NCBI GenBank assembly: GCA_020027645.1
Contig: JAHKKM010000012.1
Coordinates: 1 to 57,629, forward strand
DNA length: 57,629 nucleotides
Direction: 5' to 3'
From: Pseudomonadota bacterium
GTDB taxonomy: Bacteria; Pseudomonadota; Gammaproteobacteria; Steroidobacterales; Woeseiaceae
The translations under genes and the position numbers were made by a program. The notes under the pieces were generated by a model. It was given only the letters and a program-made list of their open reading frames with translations, did not search any database and had not been told where the DNA came from. Within the stretch, counting starts at the first letter, position 1; each line of letters opens with the position of its first letter. Shown here piece after piece: positions 1 through 7,100 of the stretch.

Positions 1-1
1 G

Positions 2-547
2 CGCAGGGATCGCGCAGTGTTTCGACTGGCCGCGGACAAGCTGGTCGAAGCCGAGGCGCGTTACCGGCAGCAGCGCTCCGAGCAGATCATTCGCAGCTCC
101 ACGCGCAAAGCCGTGGTCGGCGCGCTGGCCTCGGTGAGTCCCGGCACCGATGTATTGATCCAGGGCTACATCGGCACCAGCATGACCCAGCAGCTCTGCC
201 GCCTGTACGGCGCGGCGCCGCGTGATCTCGATGTGGAAATGTTCCTGAGTTTGAGCCAGAGCCGGGCCGGCAGGCTCGTGCCGCTGAGCCTCGCGGTGGC
301 CGGCAATGGGCTCAAGGCCTTTCCCGGCATTGGCACGGTCGCGGGCGGCCTCGTGCATGCGGTAGCCTATGGCCTGATCTTCGATGCGCTCGGCAGGAGC
401 CTGGTGCATACGCTGGCCAAACACGGCGAACTCCTGCCCGAAGAAGCCGCAAAGGAATTCGAGGAAGGCATCGGTGAACATATTGAAGCGGGTGTTCGGC
501 AAGTGGCCAGGATGGCGCTGGAACAGCGAGAAGAAAAAAGAGATTGA
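2..547 (+). CDS. DUF697-like membrane-associated protein, 5' end outside window
   Basis: The reading frame is open from the left edge of the window, so the N-terminus is missing; the first in-window start-like codon is GTG at 17. The visible part has two Ala/Gly-rich hydrophobic stretches (around KAVVGALASVSPGTDVLIQGYIG and FPGIGTVAGGLVHAVAYGLIF) and an acidic, helical C-terminus ending in EQREEKRD. This resembles the C-terminal DUF697 region of YcjF/Era-like GTPase proteins, matching the domain at the C-terminus of the next gene. No GTPase motif is visible in this fragment; one could lie upstream. Its end overlaps the start of the following GTPase gene, which implies co-transcription. The function is unknown. 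Confidence 0.75.
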   Translation, partial: RRDRAVFRLAADKLVEAEARYRQQRSEQIIRSSTRKAVVGALASVSPGTDVLIQGYIGTSMTQQLCRLYGAAPRDLDVEMFLSLSQSRAGRLVPLSLAVAGNGLKAFPGIGTVAGGLVHAVAYGLIFDALGRSLVHTLAKHGELLPEEAAKEFEEGIGEHIEAGVRQVARMALEQREEKRD

Positions 548-1850
548 GGTCGAAGCCGACGGCGGCGCTGCGCATCTCGCGCTGGCCCGCGAAAGCCTGA
601 AGGAACTGATCGAGGATTCGCGCCTGCCGGCCGGCATACGCGAGACGCTGGCTCACGATTACACGCAGGTGCAGGCGATGCTGGAGAAGCTCGAGCACGG
701 GCACTTGCACATTGCTGCGTTTGGCCGGGTGAGCACCGGCAAGTCCTCGTTGCTGAACGCACTCATCGGCGAAGAGAAATTTGCGGTAAGCCCGTTGCAC
801 GGCGAAACGCGGCAATCCGCGATCGAACCCTGGTCCGAGATCGAAGCGGGCGGCGTCTTCCTCATCGATACACCGGGGCTCGACGAAGCGGGCGGCGAGG
901 CGCGTGAAGAGATGGCGAAAGAGGTTGCACATCGTTCCGACCTCGTCATCTTTGTACTCGATGGCGATATCACCGACAGCGAACGGCGCGCACTGAAAAC
1001 ACTGGTCGGGCAGGGCCGGCCGGTAGTGGTCGCGCTGAACAAGCGCGATCTCTACAGCGAGGCGGAAATTGCGGAGCTTGTCAATTCCGTTCGCCGCAAG
1101 ACCGAACGTCTCGTCAAGGCAGAAGATGTTATCGCCGTTGCAGCGCAGCCGCGTCCGCAGACGGTCATCGTGCGCGGCAGCGATGGAAGAGAAACCGAAA
1201 CCTTGCGCGAACGCGCAGCGGACATTGCGCAACTTCGCCTGCGTTTGTGGGAAATATTCGAATCCGAAGGCAAGACGCTCGCAGCGCTGAACGCCAGTCT
1301 CTTTGCCGCGGATTTGAGCGACCAGGTCGGCCGGCGCATATTGCACGCACGCCGCGAACTCGGCGACCGCCTGGTGCGCAGTTACTGCATTGCCAAGGGT
1401 ATTGCGGTCGCCTTCAACCCGGTCCCGGTGGCCGATCTCTTTGCGGCCGCATTCATCGACATCGGCATGATCATGCACTTATCCCGCGTGTACGACTTGC
1501 CGCTCAGCCGCAACGAAGCCGGGTCGCTGGTGCGGGTCATTGCCGCGGAAGCCGCGGCGCTGATGGGCACGGTGTGGGCACTGCATTTTGTATCGAGTGC
1601 CCTGAAGGTCGGCACACTCGGATTGTCGACCATCCTCACGGCCGGTGCGCAAGGCGCCATTGCCTACTACAGCACTTACCTGGTCGGCCGCGTGGCAGCG
1701 GAATACCTGGCGCAGGGAAAATCCTGGGGCGAGGGCGGGCCGAAGCAGGTGGTCAAAGCGATCCTCGACAGCCTGGACAAGGAAACGGTCCTCAACGAGG
1801 CGCGACGCGAAATCCGCCAGCGCCTGGGTTTGAGCAAAGCGGATGACTGA
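483..1850 (+). CDS. Era-like GTPase with C-terminal DUF697 domain
   Basis: This is a 455-residue protein if it starts at TTG 483 (GAGGAAGG lies about 14 bases upstream); GTG 492 is an alternative. The open frame extends to 384, but the extra residues look non-coding. GTP-binding motifs are clear: P-loop GRVSTGKS at about residues 81-88, G3 motif DTPG at about 129-132 and G4 motif NKRD at about 186-189. The C-terminal third is hydrophobic and fits DUF697 (AFNPVPVADLFAAAFIDIGM onward), a region thought to contact membranes. It overlaps the preceding DUF697-like gene, and its stop overlaps the start of the next gene. The family is certain, but the cellular role is not known. Confidence 0.88.
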   Translation: MKRVFGKWPGWRWNSEKKKEIEVEADGGAAHLALARESLKELIEDSRLPAGIRETLAHDYTQVQAMLEKLEHGHLHIAAFGRVSTGKSSLLNALIGEEKFAVSPLHGETRQSAIEPWSEIEAGGVFLIDTPGLDEAGGEAREEMAKEVAHRSDLVIFVLDGDITDSERRALKTLVGQGRPVVVALNKRDLYSEAEIAELVNSVRRKTERLVKAEDVIAVAAQPRPQTVIVRGSDGRETETLRERAADIAQLRLRLWEIFESEGKTLAALNASLFAADLSDQVGRRILHARRELGDRLVRSYCIAKGIAVAFNPVPVADLFAAAFIDIGMIMHLSRVYDLPLSRNEAGSLVRVIAAEAAALMGTVWALHFVSSALKVGTLGLSTILTAGAQGAIAYYSTYLVGRVAAEYLAQGKSWGEGGPKQVVKAILDSLDKETVLNEARREIRQRLGLSKADD

Positions 1851-2214
1851 AAAATCGCCAATGCAAAAGCGCAATGAGCGCATCTGGCAGACGGTGAGTG
1901 ACATACCGCAAGGCAATGTTGCAAGTTATGGCCAGATCGCCGCAATTGCCGGCATTCCGCGAGGTGCGCGGCAGGTCGGTTATGCGCTGCGCCAGCTTCC
2001 GCGCGGCCATACCCTGCCATGGCATCGTGTGATCACTTCGTCGGGACGCATTGCCTTTGCAGCGGGCAGTCGGCCGTACAAGGAGCAGGTCAAACGGCTT
2101 AAGATGGAGGACGTCACGGTGCAGGGAGGGAAGGTCGACATGCGTAAGTATCGATGGCAGCCGGACCTCGATGAGTTGCTGTGGAAGCCGAGCGCTGCGT
2201 GGGACCAACGTTGA
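1843..2214 (+). CDS. Alkyltransferase-like (ATL) DNA-binding protein
   Basis: This 123-residue protein matches the C-terminal DNA-binding domain of O6-alkylguanine-DNA alkyltransferases (VASYGQIAAIAGIPRGARQVGYAL). The active-site PCHRV motif reads PWHRV, with Trp60 in place of the acceptor Cys. In characterised ATL proteins this replacement abolishes alkyl transfer; the protein instead binds O6-alkylguanine lesions and hands them to nucleotide excision repair. That role is inferred here from the family. The ATG at 1843 overlaps the stop of the upstream GTPase gene, and its own stop overlaps the TTG of the next gene. Confidence 0.93.
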   Translation: MTEKSPMQKRNERIWQTVSDIPQGNVASYGQIAAIAGIPRGARQVGYALRQLPRGHTLPWHRVITSSGRIAFAAGSRPYKEQVKRLKMEDVTVQGGKVDMRKYRWQPDLDELLWKPSAAWDQR

Positions 2215-3542
2215 GCCTCAAGAAAAAGCTGCGCAGCCAGCTGCTGAACCTGTATCTCGATTACCCTTACGTCGAGTTGCAGCGACGTGTTGCCGAACTG
2301 CGGCGGAAACTCACCGGAAGACCGCATCTCGTGTCGGTGTTCCTGCAACTCGACGATCCGTATTCCTATTTGCTGAGTCATTACCTGCCGCAGTTTGCAG
2401 CTCACTATGACGTCGTGGTGAAAATTTACCTGGCGCAGTCGCTCGGCAACGAATACACACCGCAGCCCGGAATGCTCGCCGAATACGCGGTCCGGGACTG
2501 TGAGCTCATGGCCCGCGAACTCGGCATACCGTTTCTCGACAAGAGCACCGCGCCGGTGGTCGAACACCGCCGCGCATTGCTCGATGCATTGGCGAACGAA
2601 CACGAGTCGCAAAACTTTCCGGAGACGCTGCGAGCGGCGTTGAGCGCCTACTGGCGCGGCGATACCGAGGGCGTGAAGCGATTCATCGGTCACGACAAGG
2701 CGGCGGCATCTGCAGTGATCGCCAAAAACCAGGCCTTGCTCCAATCCCTTGGGCATTACAACTGCGCGACCCTGCACTATGGCGGCGAGTGGTACTGGGG
2801 TGTCGATCGCCTGCATTACCTGCTTGCGCGCCTCGATGCACTCGGCCTGAACAAAACCGGCAAGCCGAATACTGCGCTCGCCTCGATACGACAGGCGATG
2901 CACCTGAACCTGCCAGGGGCCGTGCCGGACAAGGCGAAGTCACTGCCGCCGCTCGAACTCTTTTATTCCTTCCGCAGCCCGTACGCGTACATTTCGTTGC
3001 GATCGGCCTACCGCATAGCCGAAGCTTTCGGTCTAAAGGTCGATGTGCGGCCGGTATTGCCGATGGTCATGCGCGGCTTGCCGATGCCAAAGACCAAGCT
3101 GCTCTACATTGCACGAGATGCCAAGCGGGAAGCCGCCCGTCTTGGCATTCCATTTCACAGGATTTGCGATGCTGTCGGTGTTGGCGCGGAGCGCTGCATC
3201 GCGGCTTTTTACTATGCGAAAAGCGAAGGCAAGGAGCGCGAATTTCTCTTCGAGGCGGGCAACGCCATCTGGAACGAAGCGACCGATGTTGCAACGGACG
3301 AGGGTCTGCGCAAGGTCACCGAAAAAGCCGGGCTGTTCTGGCCGGAGGTCAAGGCCGCGCTCGATAGCACGGAATGGCGCGCACAGTGCGAAGCTAACCG
3401 CGAGGTCATGACGGAGTCCGGTGTCTGGGGCGTTCCGGTATTCCGGCTGGGTGAAATTGCACTGTGGGGCCAGGACCGCGACTGGCTGATCGCGCGCCTG
3501 ATTGAAGACCTGTGCCAGGGTGGCGAGGGCATCCTCATATGA
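2211..3542 (+). CDS. Tandem DsbA/HCCA-isomerase-fold thioredoxin-like protein
   Basis: A 443-residue protein starting at TTG 2211, which forms a TTGA overlap with the upstream stop; GTG 2199 is an alternative start. Two DsbA-like domains are visible. The first begins near VSVFLQLDDPYSYLLSHYL, and the second near LELFYSFRSPYAYISL and continues to GVWGVPVFRLGEIALWGQDR. The S-P-Y-A-Y and GVWGVPVF elements are typical of 2-hydroxychromene-2-carboxylate isomerase and FrnE-like proteins. Neither domain has a CxxC pair, so thiol oxidase activity is unlikely; glutathione-dependent isomerase-like chemistry is possible. The stop overlaps the next ATG (ATGA), so the genes are probably translationally coupled. 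Confidence 0.8.
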   Translation: MSLKKKLRSQLLNLYLDYPYVELQRRVAELRRKLTGRPHLVSVFLQLDDPYSYLLSHYLPQFAAHYDVVVKIYLAQSLGNEYTPQPGMLAEYAVRDCELMARELGIPFLDKSTAPVVEHRRALLDALANEHESQNFPETLRAALSAYWRGDTEGVKRFIGHDKAAASAVIAKNQALLQSLGHYNCATLHYGGEWYWGVDRLHYLLARLDALGLNKTGKPNTALASIRQAMHLNLPGAVPDKAKSLPPLELFYSFRSPYAYISLRSAYRIAEAFGLKVDVRPVLPMVMRGLPMPKTKLLYIARDAKREAARLGIPFHRICDAVGVGAERCIAAFYYAKSEGKEREFLFEAGNAIWNEATDVATDEGLRKVTEKAGLFWPEVKAALDSTEWRAQCEANREVMTESGVWGVPVFRLGEIALWGQDRDWLIARLIEDLCQGGEGILI

Positions 3543-4069
3543 GCATGCCGGCCGTTTACTTTTCGCACGGACAGGAGAGCGGCCCCTGGGGCGCCAAGAT
3601 TCAAGCGATGTCGGAGACGGTGAAAGCGCTGGGTTGCCGCATCGAAAGCATCGACTACCAAGGCATCGCGGACCCGACGGATCGCGTCGACAAGCTGATC
3701 GCCGCATGCCGCGGCGTCCGCGAGCCGCTCATCCTGGTTGGCTCGAGCATGGGCGGGCACGTGGCAACCGCGGCTGCTCCTGCGGTAAATGCTGCGGGAC
3801 TGTTCGTGCTGGCGCCTGCCTACTTCATGCCGGAATTCGAGGATCTGACGCCGGAGCCGCCGGACATTCCCATCGTCATCGTGCACGGCTGGCGCGATGA
3901 TGTGGTGCCGGTCGAAAACAGCATTCGCTTTGCCCGTCAGTGCCGCGCAACATTGCACCTGCTCGATGGCGATCACCGCCTGACAGACAACATCGCCGAG
4001 ATCAACGAGTACCTGGCGCAATTTGTACGGCAGATTGCCGGGCAAAAAATTACGAGGAGACGCGCATGA
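3539..4069 (+). CDS. Small alpha/beta hydrolase
   Basis: A 176-residue protein starting at ATG 3539, in a 4-base ATGA overlap with the upstream gene. It shows a compact alpha/beta hydrolase core: early strand AVYFSHGQESGPWG, nucleophile elbow GSSMGG, acid region HGWRDDVVP and a late His in DGDHRL. This is the size and pattern of YqiA/RBBP9-like serine esterases. It has no signal peptide, so it is probably cytoplasmic. It ends in a 4-base overlap with the following lipoprotein gene. The substrate cannot be inferred. Confidence 0.85.
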   Translation: MSMPAVYFSHGQESGPWGAKIQAMSETVKALGCRIESIDYQGIADPTDRVDKLIAACRGVREPLILVGSSMGGHVATAAAPAVNAAGLFVLAPAYFMPEFEDLTPEPPDIPIVIVHGWRDDVVPVENSIRFARQCRATLHLLDGDHRLTDNIAEINEYLAQFVRQIAGQKITRRRA

Positions 4070-4308
4070 AAATTCTGACCCTGGTCATGTTCTGCCTGAT
4101 GCTGTCGGCCTGCGGCAATGAACCCGCAGACGATGCCGCCAGCAAAGAGGACGAGGAAACAGTTTTCGATCCTTTGATCGAGTCCGTCGACCAGGCAAAG
4201 GGCGTCGAAGACACCGTGATGCAGCAAAAAGTGGACATGGACGAAGCCATGAAGCAGATGGAAGAGGGCACGGAAGACCCGGACGACCCGGACGAAGAAA
4301 GGAATTGA
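4066..4308 (+). CDS. Small acidic lipoprotein
   Basis: An 80-residue protein starting at ATG 4066, with a good ribosome binding site (GAGGAGA) 5 bases upstream and a 4-base overlap with the previous stop. The N-terminus is a short lipoprotein signal with lipobox LSAC, giving lipid attachment at Cys18. The mature part is strongly acidic (runs of D/E, ending in PDDPDEERN) and predicted to be helical or disordered. I recognise no family. The overlap with the upstream gene suggests it is the last gene of this operon. Confidence 0.8.
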   Translation: MKILTLVMFCLMLSACGNEPADDAASKEDEETVFDPLIESVDQAKGVEDTVMQQKVDMDEAMKQMEEGTEDPDDPDEERN

Positions 4309-4342
4309 GAGTCAATGTTGATCGCCTGAAATGGAGAGTGAC

Positions 4343-5410
4343 ATGACAGTCTTTACAGCCAACATTCGGCTGGCTTTGGCCAGCGTTGCACTCGTGTGTA
4401 CGGTAATGCCTGGCGCGGCCAGCGCGGAAAATGACCAACCCCTAACGGAAAACTGGGCGCCCGGTGAATGGGGCCCGGACGACAAGGCGGGCGCCGTAAA
4501 TCGCACGACGCCGGCGATGGTGTTGAGTGCCGTAAAGCTCGTGAAGCTTGGCAAAGTCGCAACGCTCGGCAAAGTCTACCAGCAGGATGCGCCCACATTT
4601 GCTGAACGTGGATGGCGATTGATCATTCCAGGGCTGCCGACCGGTAGACCGGTTGGTGAGCAGGAAGCGGTTTACAACGATGAATTCGTGTCCGGCGAGA
4701 TCGGCCAGATCGGGACGCAGTTTGACGGCCCGGGCCACATTGGCGTGAACACCTCCAAAGGGCTGTTCTTTTACAACGGCCGCTACCTCGACGATGCCGG
4801 CATCAGCAGCTATGGCCTGGGTCCGCTCGGGGTTGAGCACGTCGCCAAAATCGGTTTCGTGTGCCGTGGTGTGCTGCTCGATGCGGTTGCGTATCACGGC
4901 GGCCGCTTGCCGGTTCCAGTTGAAAACAGCGTGGACGATCCCGGAATCATCGGTGTCGCCGACATCGAGGCTATGGTTCAGAAGCAGGGCATCGACCCGA
5001 TTGGTGAAGGTGACTGCGTGTTCCTTTACACCGGCCACGGCGATATCTGGGACCCGTCCCGATGGGACACCTACGACGCCGCCGAAAAACAGAAGCGGAC
5101 AGCCGAGTTCAATGCCGGTGGGCCCGGGTTTGGCATTTCGGCCTGTGAGTACCTGGCCAGGAAGAAGATCATCCTCTGGGGTGGAGACACGGCGTCGAGC
5201 GAGGCAGTCGCCAACAATTTTGGCGGCGAAAACCTGCAGCCGTTCGAGTGCCACATCAAGATGATGACGCGCAGCGGGATCTGGAATATCGAGAATCTCG
5301 ACCTGAGCCAGCTTGTGGCCGACAAGGCTTACGAGTTCCTGTTTACCTGGTCGCCGCTGAAGATCAAAGGTGCCACCGGGTCGCCGGGAAATCCAATCGC
5401 TATTTATTGA
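4343..5410 (+). CDS. Secreted cyclase-family (kynurenine formamidase-like) metal hydrolase
   Basis: A 355-residue protein. ATG 4343 is preferred because GGAG lies about 7 bases upstream; ATG 4331 in the same frame would add four residues. A cleavable signal peptide is visible (ALASVALVCTVMPGAASA). The mature protein carries the cyclase-family signature IGTQFDGPGHIG, where Asp and His are expected metal ligands, and GPLGVEH and YTGHGDIWDP typical of PF04199 proteins. The first His of the usual HxGTHxD motif is replaced by Gln, as in a known subgroup. The likely role is periplasmic hydrolysis of an amide or lactone; the substrate is unknown. Confidence 0.85.
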   Translation: MTVFTANIRLALASVALVCTVMPGAASAENDQPLTENWAPGEWGPDDKAGAVNRTTPAMVLSAVKLVKLGKVATLGKVYQQDAPTFAERGWRLIIPGLPTGRPVGEQEAVYNDEFVSGEIGQIGTQFDGPGHIGVNTSKGLFFYNGRYLDDAGISSYGLGPLGVEHVAKIGFVCRGVLLDAVAYHGGRLPVPVENSVDDPGIIGVADIEAMVQKQGIDPIGEGDCVFLYTGHGDIWDPSRWDTYDAAEKQKRTAEFNAGGPGFGISACEYLARKKIILWGGDTASSEAVANNFGGENLQPFECHIKMMTRSGIWNIENLDLSQLVADKAYEFLFTWSPLKIKGATGSPGNPIAIY

Positions 5411-5485
5411 ATTAGGGTGACAGAAACCTTAATTCGATGAGACCGGCTAACAGGGTCGGAATTAAGGTTACTGTCACTCTAATTC
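5409..5485 (+). repeat. Paired inverted repeat, family A (REP/RAYT-like)
   Basis: Two arms of 27 bases at 5409-5435 and 5459-5485 are inverted copies with about two mismatches. The shared core is AATTAAGGTTACTGTCAC or its complement. They are separated by a 23-base spacer that contains its own short GACC/GGTC pairing. The same core occurs at 6006-6032 and three times at 41833-41962, so it is a dispersed repeat and not a local terminator. The left arm starts at the stop of the cyclase gene, and the right arm supplies the last codons of the gene on the opposite strand. Confidence 0.85.
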
Positions 5486-5755
5486 GACCTCGATCGGGCG
5501 ATCCTCCAGGGACGGTGCAACCGGATTCGCGCGCCACCGTTTGCCGAATCGGCGCTCATTTAATTGCTCGACGATTTGCTCTACCGCGCTCATCACGACG
5601 GAGTGGCTTCCCTGGCGGTAGCCACGAATAAAACTGCCACCCTGCACAATAATGTAGCAGTGCCAATTCATTCCGTTCACTCCATGTGGAGCATCCGACG
5701 GTTTCACCGAGTCGATCTGGTACGCTTCCCCAAAGAACGACGATACATTAGTCAT
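5474..5755 (-). CDS. Conserved-looking small hypothetical protein
   Basis: A 93-residue protein on the minus strand with ATG at 5755 and a convincing ribosome binding site (AGGTGAA, 5 bases upstream). The sequence has soluble, structured composition (FFGEAYQIDSVKPSDAPHG; NWHCYIIVQGGSFIRGYRQG), and I see no signal peptide or membrane segment. I do not recognise a family. The final residues, IEVELE plus the stop codon, are encoded inside the right arm of the palindromic repeat at 5459-5485, so a repeat insertion appears to have redefined the C-terminus. The gene lies between repeat copies at 5459-5485 and 6006-6032. Confidence 0.65.
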   Translation of the reverse strand: MTNVSSFFGEAYQIDSVKPSDAPHGVNGMNWHCYIIVQGGSFIRGYRQGSHSVVMSAVEQIVEQLNERRFGKRWRANPVAPSLEDRPIEVELE

Positions 5756-6005
5756 ACGACTTCACCTGCAAATAGAGTGGCCACCAGCAACCGTCTGGAC
5801 TTCCGACCCGTTCACATCTCGAAAGCAGCGGTTTCTCGCAAAGCCGTAGGTGGCCGCGAGTTGAAATACTGTGGATTCTGCATTGTACGCCAATTCACGT
5901 TTGAATGGATTACTGAATGGCTTGGCCCTTCCAGGCCAACAGCAACGCGCAAAAAAGGACGTTTCACCATCAATTTCGATTCGATGGGATACAATGACAG
6001 GGTGG
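5756..6005. other. Intergenic stretch with no recognised gene
   Basis: About 330 bases separate the small minus-strand gene from the GFA gene, the last part being a family A repeat. This stretch is more AT-rich than its surroundings and contains a small palindrome (TTGGCC, 6-base loop, GGCCAA) near 5929-5946. It should hold the promoters of both divergent neighbours, but I cannot place convincing -35/-10 pairs. Open frames across it have poor composition and no ribosome binding site. Confidence 0.5.
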
Positions 6006-6032
6006 GAATTGAGGTTACTGTCACCTGAATTC
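6006..6032 (+). repeat. Single copy of repeat family A
   Basis: This 27-base element begins GAATTGAGGTTACTGTCACC and ends in GAATTC. It matches the arms at 5409-5485 and 41833-41962 with a few differences. I found no inverted partner within about 100 bases, so it looks like a solitary arm. It lies about 55 bases upstream of the GFA-family gene. Confidence 0.75.
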
Positions 6033-6087
6033 GATCGATTGCGTTCCGGCTGAATGCCTGATCAAAACAACCAAAAGGAGCCAAAAA

Positions 6088-6528
6088 ATGGCAGCAACAA
6101 AAGACAATAGTCACAAGGGAGTCTGCTTTTGCGGGGCCGTTGAGATCAAGGCGTCGGGCGCGCCGTTTGCAATGGGCTACTGCCATTGCAAGGACTGCCG
6201 TGCATGGAGTGCAGGACCCGTGAATGCGTTCACGCTCTGGAAGCCCGACCAGGTCTCCGTGGTCAAAGGGAAAGACAAGCTGGCGAATTTCGCGCTCACC
6301 AAAGGGAGCCAAAGAAAGTTTTGCACAAAGTGCGGTGGGCATGTCCTGACAGAGCATCCCGCCGGCGGGTTCACAGACGTCTACGCCGCGATACTTCCGA
6401 CGCTCAAGTTCGAACCGGGAATTCACGTGAACTATGAATCGACTGTGCTGCGCATCAAGGATGGCTTGCCAAAGATGAAGGACTTCCCGGCAGAAATGGG
6501 CGGGTCCGGCAAAACACTGCCCGAGTAG
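6088..6528 (+). CDS. GFA-family (glutathione-dependent formaldehyde-activating enzyme-like) zinc protein
   Basis: A 146-residue protein starting at ATG 6088 with an AAAGGAG site upstream. It has the GFA/CENP-V zinc-binding pattern: CFCG near residue 13, YCHCKDCR near residues 31-38 and FCTKCGGH near residues 77-84. The family includes glutathione-dependent formaldehyde-activating enzyme and related carbon-sulfur lyases, usually binding two zinc ions through these cysteines. All the expected Cys positions are visible. The specific substrate of this member is not predictable. Confidence 0.9.
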   Translation: MAATKDNSHKGVCFCGAVEIKASGAPFAMGYCHCKDCRAWSAGPVNAFTLWKPDQVSVVKGKDKLANFALTKGSQRKFCTKCGGHVLTEHPAGGFTDVYAAILPTLKFEPGIHVNYESTVLRIKDGLPKMKDFPAEMGGSGKTLPE

Positions 6529-6564
6529 TGAATCCGCAGCTCTGGTGCGTCGGGGAGAGCAATT

Positions 6565-7080
6565 GTGTCGATTGAAGAGCTCGGAAGCATTGGTGATTTC
6601 GTCGGATCGATCGCTGTTCTGATATCGCTCGTCTATCTCGCGGTCCAGGTGAAAGGCAACACCGAGGCCGCGAGAACTTCCACCTATCAGGCCATCGTCA
6701 GTGAATTTGGCGCACTCAACCGGGCCATAGCCGGAACGCCGGGCCTCTCCGCACTTTTTGGCAATGCACTGGAAGAATTCGAGTCGCTCAGTGCCGATGA
6801 CAAGGCCCGCATCTCGCAGCTGTTCTTTGTGTGTTTCCACAACTTCGAAAACATGTATTACCAGTACCGAAAAGGGTACCTGGAGGATGACGTCTGGATG
6901 GGATGGAAGCGACTGATGCTGACTTACCATTCCCGTCCCGGGTTCCAGATCTGGTGGGCATTGCGAAGCGATGTCTTCAGCAGCTCGTTCGCAGAATTCT
7001 TGCGCACCGAAAAACTGGATAGACCCGTAGCCTCGTACTATGAGCTGACCCAGGGAATTCGCCCGCCGAAGCAGGCGTAA
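6565..7080 (+). CDS. Hypothetical protein with one N-terminal membrane helix
   Basis: A 171-residue protein starting at GTG 6565, with GGGGAGAG about 5 bases upstream. Residues about 8-28 (IGDFVGSIAVLISLVYLAVQV) form a single membrane helix. The rest is soluble and rich in aromatic residues (FFVCFHNFENMYYQYRKGYL; PGFQIWWALRSDVF). Similar small anchored proteins are common hypotheticals in marine bacteria, but I cannot name a domain. It lies between the GFA gene and plsB on the same strand. Confidence 0.75.
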   Translation: MSIEELGSIGDFVGSIAVLISLVYLAVQVKGNTEAARTSTYQAIVSEFGALNRAIAGTPGLSALFGNALEEFESLSADDKARISQLFFVCFHNFENMYYQYRKGYLEDDVWMGWKRLMLTYHSRPGFQIWWALRSDVFSSSFAEFLRTEKLDRPVASYYELTQGIRPPKQA

Positions 7081-7100
7081 TTCGGTAAGATTGGCAGTCA

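Noticed and set aside
312-1478. Minus-strand open frame antisense to the GTPase gene
   Set aside because: The opposite strand carries intact G1, G3 and G4 motifs; this frame has none.
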